Source: Enterobacter soli ATCC BAA-2102
GTDB lineage: Bacteria > Pseudomonadota > Gammaproteobacteria > Enterobacterales > Enterobacteriaceae
Reading direction: 5' to 3'
Length of the DNA: 64,000 bases
NCBI RefSeq assembly: GCF_001654845.1
Contig: NZ_LXES01000036.1
Span: 46,756-110,755 of the forward strand
The notes under the pieces were generated by a model that did not search any database, was not told where the DNA came from, and saw nothing but the letters and a program-made list of their open reading frames with translations. Positions 31,417-41,230 of the stretch are shown here, in pieces. Both the position numbers and the translations under genes were made by a program. Positions within the stretch are counted from its first letter, which is position 1. Each line of letters starts with the position of its first letter.

Positions 31417-32351
31417 TGATGGTGATGATGTGAATGGCCGGACTGCATCTCGTTAAGATGGCAGTCCGGACCGTTACAGGGCTGATATTCCATCTGGATG
31501 GTTGCGTGAGCAATCTCGTAGTGGTGTTCCAGGAAATGCTGAATGCGTTCAAGTAGCGCATCATGATCGTGAGGTGGGATCACCTGGACATGCAGCGTCA
31601 TAATCGGTTTTTCACCCACCAGCCAGACATGAACATGGTGCACGTTTCGCACTTCCGGGATCGAGCGGCACAGGTTGCGCTTGAGCGCCGGGATATCCAG
31701 CGAAGTGGGCGCACCCTCCAGTAACTCATTAACACTCTCTTTCAAAAGCCGCCAGGCACTGCGCAGCACAAGGCATGAAACCAGCACCGACAGGATCGGG
31801 TCGATAGGTGTCCAGCCTGTGTAGAGGATAACCAGCGCAGCCGCAATAGCCCCTACCGAACCCAGCAAATCACCCAGCACGTGAAGCGCCGCGGCCCGCA
31901 CGTTCAGATTCTTTTCGCCGCTGCCGCGATGCAAAATCCAGAATGCCAGGATGTTGGCAAGCAGTCCGGCAACGGCAATAACCATCATGGTTGCACCGGC
32001 AACAGGTTGCGGGTGTCTGAAACGCTGAAACGCCTCCCAGACGATAAGAATGGTAATAACGACCAGCGCAATGGCGTTAACAAAGGCCGCAAGGGTCGTC
32101 AGCCTGAGCCAGCCAAACGTATGGCGGGCATTAGGCGGACGGCGTGCAAATTGTACCGCCAGCAACGCAAACAGCAGGGCAGCGGCGTCGGTAAGCATAT
32201 GCCCGGCGTCAGCCAGCAGCGCCAGAGAGCCTGAAATCAGCCCGCCGATGACCTCGATGACCATAAAGGTTGCAGTAACACCGAAAGCCAGTGCCAGCCG
32301 CTTAGCGTTGTCGTCACCTGAAGTGTGTGAATGGGAGTGGGTGTGCGCCAT
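31413..32351 (-). CDS. zitB: zinc transporter ZitB (CDF family)
   Basis: ZitB exports Zn(II) in exchange for protons and belongs to the cation diffusion facilitator family. The 312-residue protein has six membrane helices (about 20-220). Metal-site motifs are [15 protein letters not shown] in helix 2 and [12 protein letters not shown] in helix 5. His-rich ends are seen at the N-terminus (HTHSHSHT) and C-terminus (HSHHHHH). A cytoplasmic C-terminal domain (about 220-295) follows helix 6. E. coli ZitB is 313 residues. No terminator separates it from the convergent pnuC. Confidence 0.95.
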   Translation of the reverse strand: MAHTHSHSHTSGDDNAKRLALAFGVTATFMVIEVIGGLISGSLALLADAGHMLTDAAALLFALLAVQFARRPPNARHTFGWLRLTTLAAFVNAIALVVITILIVWEAFQRFRHPQPVAGATMMVIAVAGLLANILAFWILHRGSGEKNLNVRAAALHVLGDLLGSVGAIAAALVILYTGWTPIDPILSVLVSCLVLRSAWRLLKESVNELLEGAPTSLDIPALKRNLCRSIPEVRNVHHVHVWLVGEKPIMTLHVQVIPPHDHDALLERIQHFLEHHYEIAHATIQMEYQPCNGPDCHLNEMQSGHSHHHHH

Positions 32352-32399
32352 GTCTTCTTTCCTGATTTGTTATTATTTTTAGTGTAGCGTTTTTAAGAG

Positions 32400-32433
32400 G
32401 TTAAATAAAAAAGGAGAGCTCAGGCTCTCCTTT
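32400..32433 (-). terminator. terminator after ybgS
   Basis: Read on the minus strand, AAAGGAGAGC-loop-GCTCTCCTTT (32410-32433) is followed by TTTTTT and further AT-rich sequence. It lies 17 bases after the ybgS stop codon, before zitB on the same strand. Confidence 0.85.
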
Positions 32434-32450
32434 GGTCAGAATATTCAATG

Positions 32451-32831
32451 TTATTGCGTGGTGCCATCCGTTTTGGTATCAGCATCGTTCCCCACTTTGT
32501 CATTCGGGTCCGGGCATTTACCGTCCTTACACATCGAATTTTTATGCACCTCATCCGTGGTCATACCGTCATGATTCATTGTGCCCGAACCGGTACCGTT
32601 CGGATGGAGCATTGTCCCACCCGTATTGGTGCTGCCGTTGTTGATATGGCTGTTATCGACATTATTAGGGGCGATGTTCTGTTTGGCATCAGGGGCGACC
32701 TGGCCTGCTGATGCTGCGGCATTGGCGTCACCGTTGCCTTCAGATGCGCTCGTTTCTGCGGCGAGCACGCTACCGCTTGCCAGGGTGAGGGTGGCGGTCA
32801 GGAAGAGGGTTGCCAGTTTCGTCATTTTCAT
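32451..32831 (-). CDS. ybgS: secreted YbgS-like protein
   Basis: YbgS is a small exported protein of unknown function found in enterobacteria. The 126-residue precursor has a signal peptide ending at SVLA before AETSAS. The mature chain is low in hydrophobics and rich in Asn, Asp, Gly and Thr, with the conserved patch [21 protein letters not shown] containing two cysteines. Two adjacent ATGs (32834 and 32831) follow AGGAG; the second has the better spacing and gives the E. coli length. In some strains homologues are annotated as homeobox-like, which I do not support. Confidence 0.88.
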   Translation of the reverse strand: MKMTKLATLFLTATLTLASGSVLAAETSASEGNGDANAAASAGQVAPDAKQNIAPNNVDNSHINNGSTNTGGTMLHPNGTGSGTMNHDGMTTDEVHKNSMCKDGKCPDPNDKVGNDADTKTDGTTQ

Positions 32832-33134
32832 CATGCTGCTCCTGTTTTTGTCGTTACGCTGGATAACATTTCCAACAGTGCATCTCGTTCACAGGCGAAA
32901 GATTCTGGTATACAGACTTACGTCAGTATCGAATCGCGTTTAATCACTCAAAAATAGTTGTTACAGTTAAAAAGATTAGGTCAGAACTCACTTTTCGCTA
33001 TTTTGTGGCGATTTTTAGGCTAATTCCAGGAATTATCTGCGTGAAGTGTAAAATCCCGTTTACACTTCCTGGCCGACGAGATAGATTGAAAGGATTGCAA
33101 TCATTACTAAAGATATGGCAGAGCTGAACAGAAA
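32832..33134. other. ybgS-aroG divergent control region
   Basis: This 303-base gap holds the divergent promoters of ybgS and aroG. The only clear site is the TyrR box near 33047. I see no gene in it. Confidence 0.6.
33047..33064. promoter_or_regulatory. TyrR box of aroG
   Basis: TGTAAA-N6-TTTACA is a perfect TyrR consensus, and the symmetry extends to GAAGTGTAAA / TTTACACTTC at 33043-33068. It lies 70 bases before aroG. In E. coli TyrR with phenylalanine represses aroG from such a box. Confidence 0.9.
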
Positions 33135-34187
33135 ATGAATTATCAGAATGACGATTTACGCATTAAAGAGATCAATGAGTTATTACCTCCAGTAGCACTC
33201 CTTGAAAAATTCCCCGCCACAGAAAACGCAGCAAACACGGTTTCCCATGCCCGCAAAGCGATCCATAAGATCCTGAAAGGTAACGACGATCGTCTTCTGG
33301 TGGTGATTGGCCCATGCTCCATTCACGATCCTGCGGCGGCTAAAGAGTACGCTTCCCGCCTGATTAAACTGCGTGATGAGCTAAAAGGCGAGCTGGAAGT
33401 CGTGATGCGCGTTTATTTTGAAAAGCCGCGTACCACCGTGGGCTGGAAAGGGCTGATTAACGATCCTCACATGGATAACAGCTTCCAGATCAACGACGGT
33501 CTGCGCATCGCGCGTAAGCTGCTGCTGGAAATCAACGACAGCGGTCTGCCAGCTGCCGGTGAATTCCTGGACATGATCACCCCACAGTATCTTGCCGACC
33601 TCATGAGCTGGGGTGCTATCGGCGCACGTACCACAGAATCTCAGGTGCACCGCGAGCTGGCATCCGGCCTTTCTTGCCCGGTTGGTTTCAAAAATGGGAC
33701 CGACGGCACTATCAAAGTGGCCATTGACGCAATCAATGCCGCAGGTGCGCCGCACTGCTTCCTGTCAGTGACCAAATGGGGTCACTCTGCCATCGTGAAC
33801 ACCAGCGGTAACGGCGACTGCCACATCATCCTGCGCGGCGGTAAAGAGCCGAACTACAGCGCAAAACATGTGGCAGAAGTGAAAACCGGTCTTGAGAAAG
33901 CAGGGCTGTCACCGCAGGTGATGATCGACTTCAGCCACGCTAACTCCAGCAAGCAATTCAAAAAGCAGATGGAAGTGGGCACGGACGTATGTCAGCAGAT
34001 TGCGGGCGGCGAAACGGCAGTCATCGGTGTGATGATCGAAAGTCACCTGGTTGAAGGCAACCAGAATCTGGAAGGCAGCGAGCCGCTGGTTTATGGCAAG
34101 AGCGTGACGGATGCCTGCATTGGCTGGGAAGATACTGACACGATTCTGCGTCAGCTGGCGGACGCGGTAAAAGCACGTCGCGGCTGA
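33135..34187 (+). CDS. aroG: 3-deoxy-7-phosphoheptulonate synthase, Phe-sensitive
   Basis: AroG makes DAHP from phosphoenolpyruvate and erythrose 4-phosphate, the first step of aromatic amino acid synthesis. The 350-residue protein equals E. coli AroG. It starts MNYQNDDLRIKEINELLPP, and has GPCSIHDPAAAKEYA, KPRTTVGWKGLINDP and the late DFSHANSSKQ metal and substrate motifs. The segment GEFLDMITPQY contains the residues (Asp146 and Pro150 in E. coli) tied to phenylalanine feedback. Transcription is probably under TyrR. It ends at a bidirectional terminator shared with gpmA. Confidence 0.97.
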   Translation: MNYQNDDLRIKEINELLPPVALLEKFPATENAANTVSHARKAIHKILKGNDDRLLVVIGPCSIHDPAAAKEYASRLIKLRDELKGELEVVMRVYFEKPRTTVGWKGLINDPHMDNSFQINDGLRIARKLLLEINDSGLPAAGEFLDMITPQYLADLMSWGAIGARTTESQVHRELASGLSCPVGFKNGTDGTIKVAIDAINAAGAPHCFLSVTKWGHSAIVNTSGNGDCHIILRGGKEPNYSAKHVAEVKTGLEKAGLSPQVMIDFSHANSSKQFKKQMEVGTDVCQQIAGGETAVIGVMIESHLVEGNQNLEGSEPLVYGKSVTDACIGWEDTDTILRQLADAVKARRG

Positions 34188-34203
34188 TACGGATTCTGGC
34201 AAT

Positions 34204-34234
34204 AAAAAAGCGTGGATTGCTCCACGCTTTTTTT
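34204..34234. terminator. bidirectional terminator between aroG and gpmA
   Basis: AAAAAAGCGTGGA-TTGC-TCCACGCTTTTTT is a perfect 13-bp palindrome with A and T tracts on both sides, so it can stop transcription from aroG and from gpmA. Confidence 0.92.
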
Positions 34235-34248
34235 ATGTCTGGCGAAAA

Positions 34249-35001
34249 TTACTTCGCTTTACCCTGGTTCGCTACGGCCGCCGCTTTTGCAGCGATTTCG
34301 TCAGCGTTACCCAGATAGTAGTGTTTGATTGGTTTGAAGTTTTCGTCGAACTCGTATACCAGCGGCACGCCAGTTGGGATGTTCAGTTCGAGGATCTCGT
34401 CTTCACCCATGTTATCCAGGAATTTCACCAGCGCGCGCAGGGAGTTACCGTGAGCTGCGATGATAACGCGCTCACCGCTTTTCAGGCGTGGCAGAATGGT
34501 TTCGTTCCAGTAAGGCACAACGCGGTCGATGGTCAGCGCCAGGCTTTCGGTCTGTGGCAGTTCAGCATCGGTCAGCTTCGCATAGCGCGGATCGTGGCCC
34601 GGGTAACGCTCGTCATCTTTGGTCAGCTCTGGTGGAGTCACTGCGAAGCCACGACGCCACTGTTTAACTTGCTCGTCACCGTATTTCTCAGCGGTTTCAG
34701 CTTTGTTCAGGCCTTGCAGAGCACCGTAGTGACGCTCGTTCAGTTTCCAGGATTTCTCAACTGGCAGCCATGCCTGATCCAGCTCGTCCAGAACGTTCCA
34801 CAGAGTGTGGATGGCACGTTTCAGCACAGAGGTGTAAGCAAAATCAAAGCTGAAGCCTTCTTCCTTCAGCAGTTTACCTGCTGCTTTTGCTTCGCTTACG
34901 CCTTTCTCGGACAGGTCAACATCGTACCAACCGGTAAAGCGGTTTTCGTTGTTCCACTGGCTTTCGCCGTGGCGCACCAGAACCAGCTTAGTAATAGCCA
35001 T
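34249..35001 (-). CDS. gpmA: 2,3-bisphosphoglycerate-dependent phosphoglycerate mutase
   Basis: GpmA interconverts 3- and 2-phosphoglycerate in glycolysis through a phosphohistidine intermediate. The 250-residue protein equals the E. coli length. His11 in [11 protein letters not shown] is the phosphorylated residue and the second catalytic histidine is in [14 protein letters not shown]. The start ATG is preceded by a GGAGTAAGAG ribosome-binding region. A Fur-like site upstream suggests iron control, reported for gpmA in E. coli. Confidence 0.98.
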   Translation of the reverse strand: MAITKLVLVRHGESQWNNENRFTGWYDVDLSEKGVSEAKAAGKLLKEEGFSFDFAYTSVLKRAIHTLWNVLDELDQAWLPVEKSWKLNERHYGALQGLNKAETAEKYGDEQVKQWRRGFAVTPPELTKDDERYPGHDPRYAKLTDAELPQTESLALTIDRVVPYWNETILPRLKSGERVIIAAHGNSLRALVKFLDNMGEDEILELNIPTGVPLVYEFDENFKPIKHYYLGNADEIAAKAAAVANQGKAK

Positions 35002-35023
35002 CTCTTACTCCTCAAGCATTTTG

Positions 35024-35042
35024 AATGATAACAATTCTCATT
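35024..35042. promoter_or_regulatory. candidate Fur box of gpmA
   Basis: AATGATAACAATTCTCATT closely resembles the Fur consensus and is nearly symmetric. It lies 23 bases upstream of the gpmA start codon on the minus strand, in a promoter-proximal position. Confidence 0.6.
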
Positions 35043-35171
35043 ATATTGCCGTGTCAGTGCCAGCGGCAACGCTTAACCATAACCATAGCGAAAATAGTCT
35101 CTCAGTGTAAGCTGCTTGTGAATCCAGGGTTATGATTTTGTCTATGAGTGGCGCTATTTTCAGCAAGATGG

Positions 35172-35200
35172 ACAAAAAAAAGCCCTCGTGGCGAGAGCTC
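35172..35200 (-). terminator. terminator of the gal operon
   Basis: On the minus strand, AGCTCTCG-CCA-CGAGGGCT (one G-U pair) is followed by an uninterrupted run of eight T. It lies 27 bases after galM. Confidence 0.85.
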
Positions 35201-35226
35201 TACATTTCCCAGGATTGCGCCTGGCG

Positions 35227-36270
35227 TTATGCGTGAGGAATAAATTGATATTCCGTCACGCTAACGTACTCTTCACCCGGGCGCAGCACGCAGTCTGGCT
35301 GCGGCCATTCCGTGTGGTTAGGGCTGTCCGGGAGGAACTCGCTTTCCAGCGCCAGGCCCTGCCAGTCGCTGTACTCGTTATGCGCGCGGGCTGGCGTGCC
35401 GCCGAGGTAGTTACCCGAATAAAATTGCAGGGCAGGGGCCGTGGTATAGACCGTCATCTGCAACTTTTCATCCGCCGACCAGACGTGGGCCGCAGGCTGC
35501 TTCACGCCGCCTTGTGCCTGTAACAGGAAAGCGTGGTCGTAACCTTTCACTTTGCGCTGATCGTCATCGCTCAGGAAATCCTGGGCGACAGGTTTTGCCA
35601 CGCGGAAATCAAAGCTGGTGCCGCTCACCGATTTCAGGCCCTGATACGGAATACCCATCTCATCGACCGGCAGATAGTCATCTGCCAGCAGCTGAAGCTT
35701 ATGCTGGCGAACATCGCACTGGTTACCGTCGAGATTGAAATACGCGTGGTTAGTCATATTGACCGGACAGGCTTTATCAGTCGTTGCGCGGTACTCAATC
35801 GCAATACGGTTATCTTCCGTCAGGGTAAAACGTGCCGTGGCGGCGAGATTACCCGGGAAGCCCTGATCGCCATCAGGAGAGTCCAGCGAGAACAGCACTT
35901 CGCCATCATTCTGCTGAACAATCTGCCAGCGGCGTTTATCAAATCCTTCCGGCCCGCCGTGCAGTTGGTTTTCGCCCTGGCTGGACAGCAGCGGATAGCT
36001 CACGCCATCCAGTACAAAACGGCTTTTGGCGATGCGGTTGGCGTAACGGCCCACGGATGCGCCGAGATAGGCCGCCTGAGTGATGTATTGTTCCGGCGAC
36101 GCGCAGCCGAGCAGGGTTTCACGCACGCTGCCATCAGGCATAGGCACACGTGCCGAGAGTAATGTTGCGCCCCAGTCCATCAGCGTAACCACCATCCCTG
36201 CGCTGTTGCGCAGAGTTAACAGGCGATACGGCAGACCATCTGGTGCGAGGGTTGGCGTTTCGTTTAGCAC
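35227..36270 (-). CDS. galM: galactose-1-epimerase (mutarotase)
   Basis: GalM converts beta-D-galactose to the alpha anomer used by galactokinase. The 347-residue protein is one residue longer than E. coli GalM. It has [16 protein letters not shown] and [14 protein letters not shown], which includes a catalytic histidine, then [10 protein letters not shown] and a late glutamate in [14 protein letters not shown]. The start overlaps the end of galK by seven bases. It is the last gene of galETKM. Confidence 0.97.
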   Translation of the reverse strand: MLNETPTLAPDGLPYRLLTLRNSAGMVVTLMDWGATLLSARVPMPDGSVRETLLGCASPEQYITQAAYLGASVGRYANRIAKSRFVLDGVSYPLLSSQGENQLHGGPEGFDKRRWQIVQQNDGEVLFSLDSPDGDQGFPGNLAATARFTLTEDNRIAIEYRATTDKACPVNMTNHAYFNLDGNQCDVRQHKLQLLADDYLPVDEMGIPYQGLKSVSGTSFDFRVAKPVAQDFLSDDDQRKVKGYDHAFLLQAQGGVKQPAAHVWSADEKLQMTVYTTAPALQFYSGNYLGGTPARAHNEYSDWQGLALESEFLPDSPNHTEWPQPDCVLRPGEEYVSVTEYQFIPHA

Positions 36271-37412
36271 TGTCCCGCTCCTTGCGTTGCTTTACACACA
36301 TAGAAGGTTTCTTTGATGCCGGTTTTCGCTTCGTATTGTTTCGCTACGGCATCCTGAACGGCCGGAACCAGCTCTTCAGGCACCAGAGCCACGACGCAGC
36401 CGCCGAAACCGCCGCCAGTCATGCGCACACCGCCTTTATCGCCGATGGTGGCTTTAACAATCTCAACCAGGGTGTCGATTTGCGGCACGGTGATTTCGAA
36501 ATCATCGCGCATGGAGGCATGAGATTCAGCCATCAGTTCACCCATGCGTTTCAAATCACCTTTTGCCAACGCTGAAGCAGCTTCCACCGTACGGGCGTTT
36601 TCCGTCAGAACATGGCGAACGCGTTTGGCAACGATCGGATCAAGCTCATGGGCAACTTTGTTGAATTCATCGATAGAAACGTCGCGCAGGGCAGTCTGCT
36701 GGAAGAAACGCGCGCCGGTTTCACACTGTTCACGACGAGTGTTGTACTCGCTGCCTACCAGGGTACGCTTGAAGTTACTATTGATGATAACGACCGCCGC
36801 GCCTTTTGGCAGAGGAACCGCTTTGCTTCCCAGCGAACGGCAGTCAATCAGCAGCGCGTGCTCTTTCTTACCGAGGGCCGAAATCAGCTGATCCATAATG
36901 CCGCAGTTACAGCCAACGAACTGATTTTCTGCTTCCTGTCCATTCAGCGCGATTTGCGCGCCGTCCAGCGGCAGATGGTAAAGCTGCTGGAATACAGTAC
37001 CTACCGCCACTTCCAGCGAAGCCGATGAGCTCAGCCCGGCCCCCTGCGGGACGTTACCGCTGATCACCAGATCGGCACCGCCGAAGTTTTTATCGCGCTT
37101 TTGCAGATGCTTAACCACGCCGCGCACGTAGTTCGACCATTGCTGGGTATCGTGGGCAATAATCGGGGCATCCAGAGAGAATTCGTCAGTCTGGTTGTCA
37201 TAATCCGCAGCCACTACGCGAACCTTGCGGTCATCACGTTTAGCGCAGCTGATCACCGTCTGGTAATCAATGGCGCAGGGCAGCACGAAGCCGTCGTTAT
37301 AATCTGTGTGTTCGCCAATCAGGTTAACGCGGCCAGGCGCCTGAATAACGTGGGTGGCAGGGTAGCCAAATGTTTCAGCAAACAGGGATTGTGTTTTATC
37401 TTTCAGACTCAT
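36264..37412 (-). CDS. galK: galactokinase
   Basis: GalK phosphorylates alpha-D-galactose at C1 with ATP in the Leloir pathway. The 382-residue protein equals E. coli GalK and belongs to the GHMP kinase family. Motifs are [19 protein letters not shown] (galactokinase signature), the ATP-binding loop [16 protein letters not shown], and the C-terminal [12 protein letters not shown]. It lies five bases after galT and overlaps galM. Confidence 0.98.
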   Translation of the reverse strand: MSLKDKTQSLFAETFGYPATHVIQAPGRVNLIGEHTDYNDGFVLPCAIDYQTVISCAKRDDRKVRVVAADYDNQTDEFSLDAPIIAHDTQQWSNYVRGVVKHLQKRDKNFGGADLVISGNVPQGAGLSSSASLEVAVGTVFQQLYHLPLDGAQIALNGQEAENQFVGCNCGIMDQLISALGKKEHALLIDCRSLGSKAVPLPKGAAVVIINSNFKRTLVGSEYNTRREQCETGARFFQQTALRDVSIDEFNKVAHELDPIVAKRVRHVLTENARTVEAASALAKGDLKRMGELMAESHASMRDDFEITVPQIDTLVEIVKATIGDKGGVRMTGGGFGGCVVALVPEELVPAVQDAVAKQYEAKTGIKETFYVCKATQGAGQC

Positions 37413-37417
37413 TTTTT

Positions 37418-38464
37418 TTAGACTCCTGATTCGCGATAGTGGACGTCGCTAACGGCGCGCAGACGTTCTGCCGCCTGTTCTGCCGTCAGATCACGCTGGG
37501 TTTCGGCCAGCATTTCGTAGCCCACCATAAATTTACGTACCGTCGCGGAACGCAGCAGCGGCGGATAGAAATGGGCATGTAACTGCCAGTGTTGATTTTC
37601 TTCACCGTTAAACGGTGCGCCGTGCCAACCCATCGAATATGGGAAGGAACACTGGAACAGGTTGTCGTAGCGGCTGGTCAGTTTTTTCAGCGCCAGTGCC
37701 AGATCATCACGCTGCGCATCGCTGAGGTCGGTGATGCGTTGCACATGTGCTTTTGGCAGCAGCAGCGTTTCAAATGGCCAGGCAGCCCAGTACGGCACAA
37801 CGGCCAGCCAGTGTTCGGTTTCGACCACGGTACGGCTGCCATCAGCCAGCTCGCGTTGGGTGTAATCCACCAGCATCGGCGAGCCATTCTGCGCGTAATA
37901 CTCTTTTTGCAGACGGTCTTCGCGCTCGGCTTCGTTTGGCAGGAAGCTGTTCGCCCAAATCTGGCCGTGCGGGTGCGGGTTAGAGCAACCCATCGCCGCA
38001 CCTTTGTTTTCGAACACCTGCACCCAGGGATAGGTTTGACCTAACTCTGCAGTCTGTGCCTGCCAGGTGGTTACCACCTCTTTCAGGGCCTCGACGCTCA
38101 GTTCCGGCAACGTTTTGCTGTGATCGGGCGAGAAGCAGATCACGCGGCTGGTGCCACGTGCGCTTTCACAACGCATCAGCGGATCTTCGCTTTCCGGTGC
38201 ATCCGGGGTGTCGGTCATCAGGGCTGCAAAATCGTTGGTGAAAACGTATGTTCCCTTGTAGTCAGGGTTGGTATCGCCGGTGACGCGCGTGTTGCCCGGA
38301 CACAGGAAACAGTCTGGATCATGCTGAGGCAGCGTCTGTTTTGCAGGCGTTTCTTGCGCCCCCTGCCAGGGGCGCTTGGCGCGATGCGGTGAAACCAAAA
38401 TCCATTGCCCGCTAAGCGGGTTAAAACGACGATGCGGATGATCGACGGGATTGAATTGCGTCAT
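37418..38464 (-). CDS. galT: galactose-1-phosphate uridylyltransferase
   Basis: GalT exchanges UMP between UDP-glucose and galactose 1-phosphate through a uridylyl-histidine intermediate. The 348-residue protein equals E. coli GalT. The active site HPH is in [15 protein letters not shown], and an N-terminal metal-binding pair is seen in [11 protein letters not shown]. It starts [20 protein letters not shown] and lies nine bases after galE. Confidence 0.98.
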   Translation of the reverse strand: MTQFNPVDHPHRRFNPLSGQWILVSPHRAKRPWQGAQETPAKQTLPQHDPDCFLCPGNTRVTGDTNPDYKGTYVFTNDFAALMTDTPDAPESEDPLMRCESARGTSRVICFSPDHSKTLPELSVEALKEVVTTWQAQTAELGQTYPWVQVFENKGAAMGCSNPHPHGQIWANSFLPNEAEREDRLQKEYYAQNGSPMLVDYTQRELADGSRTVVETEHWLAVVPYWAAWPFETLLLPKAHVQRITDLSDAQRDDLALALKKLTSRYDNLFQCSFPYSMGWHGAPFNGEENQHWQLHAHFYPPLLRSATVRKFMVGYEMLAETQRDLTAEQAAERLRAVSDVHYRESGV

Positions 38465-38473
38465 GACAAATCC

Positions 38474-39490
38474 TTAATTCGGATAGCCCTGTGGGTGGCG
38501 TGACTGCCAGTGCCAGGTATCCTGTGCCATTTCATCAAGCGTGCGCGTTACACGCCAGTTAAGCTCTTTATCGGCTTTGGTTGCATCAGCCCAGTAAGCC
38601 GGAAGGTCGCCATCGCGGCGGGGTGCGAAGTGATAATTCACCGGCTTGCCACACGCTTTGCTGAAGGCATTTACCACATCCAACACGCTGCTCCCGACAC
38701 CCGCGCCGAGGTTGTAAATATGCACGCCCGGTTTGTCTGCCAGCTGCTGCATCGCTGCAACGTGACCATCGGCCAGGTCCATGACATGAATATAGTCACG
38801 CACGCCAGTGCCATCTTCGGTTGGATAATCGTTACCAAAAATCGCCAGTGAATCGCGACGGCCAACAGCCACCTGCGCGATATACGGCATCAGGTTGTTT
38901 GGAATGCCCTGCGGGTCTTCACCCATATCGCCTGATGGATGTGCGCCAACCGGGTTGAAGTAACGCAGCAGGGCGATGCTCCAGTCAGGCTGCGCTTTTT
39001 GCAGGTCGGTCAGGATCTGTTCCACCATCAGCTTACTTTTGCCATACGGGCTTTGTGGCGTACCGGTCGGGAAGCTTTCGACATAAGGGATTTTTGGCTG
39101 ATCGCCATACACGGTGGCAGACGAGCTGAAGATAAAGTTTTTCACGTTTGCTGCGCGCATGGCTGAAATTAAGCACAGCGTACCGTTGACGTTGTTGTCG
39201 TAATATTCAAGCGGTTTTGCGACCGATTCGCCAACGGCTTTCAGACCGGCAAAGTGGATCACGGTTTCAATGGCGTGGTCGTGAAGGATCTCGGTCATCA
39301 ACGCTTCGTTGCGAATATCGCCTTCGACGAAGGTAGGTTGTTTGCCGCCGAGACGTTCAATCACAGGCAGCACGCTGCGCTTACTATTGCACAGGTTGTC
39401 GAGGATGATGACATCATGTCCGTTTTGCAGCAGCTGCACGCAGGTATGACTACCTATGTAACCGCTACCACCTGTTACCAGAACTCGCAT
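38474..39490 (-). CDS. galE: UDP-glucose 4-epimerase
   Basis: GalE interconverts UDP-galactose and UDP-glucose with tightly bound NAD, for both galactose use and envelope sugar supply. The 338-residue protein has the Rossmann motif VTGGSGYIGSHTC at its start and the SDR catalytic elements SSSATVYGDQ and the YGKSK tyrosine-lysine pair. I chose the ATG at 39490 because it gives the E. coli length; the frame is open to 39532 but that part is promoter and leader. The internal GalR operator lies within the first codons. Confidence 0.98.
   Translation of the reverse strand: MRVLVTGGSGYIGSHTCVQLLQNGHDVIILDNLCNSKRSVLPVIERLGGKQPTFVEGDIRNEALMTEILHDHAIETVIHFAGLKAVGESVAKPLEYYDNNVNGTLCLISAMRAANVKNFIFSSSATVYGDQPKIPYVESFPTGTPQSPYGKSKLMVEQILTDLQKAQPDWSIALLRYFNPVGAHPSGDMGEDPQGIPNNLMPYIAQVAVGRRDSLAIFGNDYPTEDGTGVRDYIHVMDLADGHVAAMQQLADKPGVHIYNLGAGVGSSVLDVVNAFSKACGKPVNYHFAPRRDGDLPAYWADATKADKELNWRVTRTLDEMAQDTWHWQSRHPQGYPN
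39456..39471. promoter_or_regulatory. internal gal operator OI
   Basis: On the minus strand GTGGTAGCGGTTACAT matches my recollection of E. coli OI exactly. It is inside galE, centred at about +53.5 from the predicted P1 start near 39516. Confidence 0.9.
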
Positions 39491-39522
39491 ATTTCGCTCC
39501 ATTGGGCTTATGGTATGAATTA

Positions 39523-39565
39523 ACCATAGCATAACAGAGACGCGAAAAGTGTGACATGGGATAAA
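39523..39565 (-). promoter_or_regulatory. gal promoters and CRP site
   Basis: On the minus strand the -10 elements TATGGT (39523-39528, P1) and TATGCT (39528-39533, P2) overlap as in E. coli. A CRP half-site pair (TGTGA-N6-ATAAA, 39550-39565) is centred 41.5 bases before the predicted P1 start. Confidence 0.8.
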
Positions 39566-39568
39566 ATA

Positions 39569-39584
39569 GTGGAATCGTTTACAC
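39569..39584. promoter_or_regulatory. external gal operator OE
   Basis: GTGTAAACGATTCCAC on the minus strand equals the E. coli OE sequence as I recall it, centred 60.5 bases before predicted P1. Together with OI it allows GalR-mediated looping. Confidence 0.9.
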
Positions 39585-39663
39585 TAATCATCGCACCTTA
39601 ATTTTGAATGGACGGTAGCATTCTAGATCAAAGAGATAACGTTGTAATGTTGCAGGTAATCTG

Positions 39664-39685
39664 AAAAGCGGGGGCAGGGCCCCCG
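39664..39685 (-). terminator. probable terminator after modF
   Basis: On the minus strand CGGGGGC-CCT-GCCCCCG is followed by a short TTTT. It sits just after the modF stop and before the gal promoter region. Confidence 0.65.
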
Positions 39686-39690
39686 TCTGA

Positions 39691-41163
39691 TTAATCGATT
39701 TTGCTCAGAAGGTAGCGATAGCTCTCACCATCCGGGATGAATTCCAGGCGGTGAGTAATGCAGGAAGGGGCATCTTCGGCGTGATGTGACACAAACAACA
39801 GCTGGGTTTCACCTTCCCCGATCAGCACATCCACAAAGCGTCTAATCAACTGGCGATTGAGCGGATCCAGCCCCTGGAGCGGTTCGTCGAGGATCAACAA
39901 AGTAGGATGTTTCACCAGCGCACGGACGATGAGTGCAAGCCGCTGCTGTCCCCACGACAGGCTATGAAACGGCGCGTCAGCGACCCGGCTATCCATGCCC
40001 AGAATATCCAGCCACTGCTGCGCCAGCTTGTGCTGTTTGTCCGAAACCGCCTGATAAATGCCGATGGAATCGAAAAATCCCGACAAAATGACGTTGCGCA
40101 CCGTAGTGCTGACGCGATAGTCCAGATGCAAACTGCTGCTGACGTAGCCAATATGCTTTTTAATGTCCCAGATGGTTTCGCCGCTTCCGCGACGGCGGCC
40201 AAACAGGGTGAGATCGTTACTGTAACCCTGCGGATGATCGCCGGTTATCAGGCTCAGCAGCGTCGATTTTCCCGCCCCGTTAGGGCCGGTAATCTGCCAG
40301 TGTTCGCCGGGGTTTACCGTCCAGCTCAGCTGGTTAAGGATAGGGCGATCGTTATAAGAAACCACACCGTTATGCAGCACAATGCGCGGCTGGTGGGGAT
40401 CTAAGCCGTGGCGGGCAGAAGGAGCGTCGGGTTCAGGGAGTAAAATACCGTCCAGCTTTTCACTGTGCGCCAGCTGCGCAATCAGGGCCTGCTTCAGTAA
40501 TGCGGCTTTTTCACCGGTTTCGGTCAGGCTACAGTCTGCTAATACTCCGGCGTTTTGCACAAAATCCGGGATTTCATCAAAGCGGTTAAGCACCAGAACC
40601 AGGGTGTAACCTTGCTGATTGAGCTTTTCCAGCAGGATTGCCAGCTGGGCGCGGGATTGCACGTCCAGCCCGTCGAAGGGCTCATCCAGAATCAGCAGTT
40701 CCGGTTCGCTCATCAGCGCCTGACACAGCAGTGTTTTTCGCGTCTCGCCGGTGGAAAGATATTTAAAGCGTCTGTCCAGAAGGGCGGTAATGCCGAATTG
40801 TTCGGCCAGATACTGGCAGCGTGCGCTGTCTTTTATCTCATCCTGGATTATCTCGGCCGTGGTGCGGCCGGTATCTTCTTCACCGGGACTCAGCAAATCG
40901 GTATTGTTACGCTGCCATTCATCGCTGACCAGCTTTTGCAGTTGCTCAAACGAGAGGCGAGTCAGGCGCGTAAAGTTGCACTGACGTTCGCCTTTTAGCT
41001 GCGTGAGCTCGCCTGCCAGTGCGCGCGCCAGGGCAGATTTACCGCTACCGTTTGTGCCGACAAAGGCCCAGCTTTCCCCTGCGCGTAACGTTAAATCAGG
41101 AAGCGCCAGCGTTCGGGTATCGCTAAGACGAAACGTACCTTGCGAAATATGCAATGATAACAT
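39691..41163 (-). CDS. modF: molybdate ABC-type ATPase homologue ModF
   Basis: ModF is a double ABC ATPase encoded with modE; it may link molybdate status to other processes, but its role is not settled. The 490-residue protein has two ATPase domains with Walker A motifs GTNGSGKSAL and GPNGAGKSTL, signatures LSTGETRK and LSWGQQRLAL, and Walker B segments ELLILDEPFDGLD and TLLILDEPLQGLD. No membrane domain is present. It lies 67 bases after modE, probably on the same transcript. Length equals E. coli ModF. Confidence 0.95.
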   Translation of the reverse strand: MLSLHISQGTFRLSDTRTLALPDLTLRAGESWAFVGTNGSGKSALARALAGELTQLKGERQCNFTRLTRLSFEQLQKLVSDEWQRNNTDLLSPGEEDTGRTTAEIIQDEIKDSARCQYLAEQFGITALLDRRFKYLSTGETRKTLLCQALMSEPELLILDEPFDGLDVQSRAQLAILLEKLNQQGYTLVLVLNRFDEIPDFVQNAGVLADCSLTETGEKAALLKQALIAQLAHSEKLDGILLPEPDAPSARHGLDPHQPRIVLHNGVVSYNDRPILNQLSWTVNPGEHWQITGPNGAGKSTLLSLITGDHPQGYSNDLTLFGRRRGSGETIWDIKKHIGYVSSSLHLDYRVSTTVRNVILSGFFDSIGIYQAVSDKQHKLAQQWLDILGMDSRVADAPFHSLSWGQQRLALIVRALVKHPTLLILDEPLQGLDPLNRQLIRRFVDVLIGEGETQLLFVSHHAEDAPSCITHRLEFIPDGESYRYLLSKID

Positions 41164-41230
41164 GATTTATCCCATTTTTTGCAGCAATAAGCGTCAGGGA
41201 TACTCACAGTCGGCACGCTTGTCAATGCGC

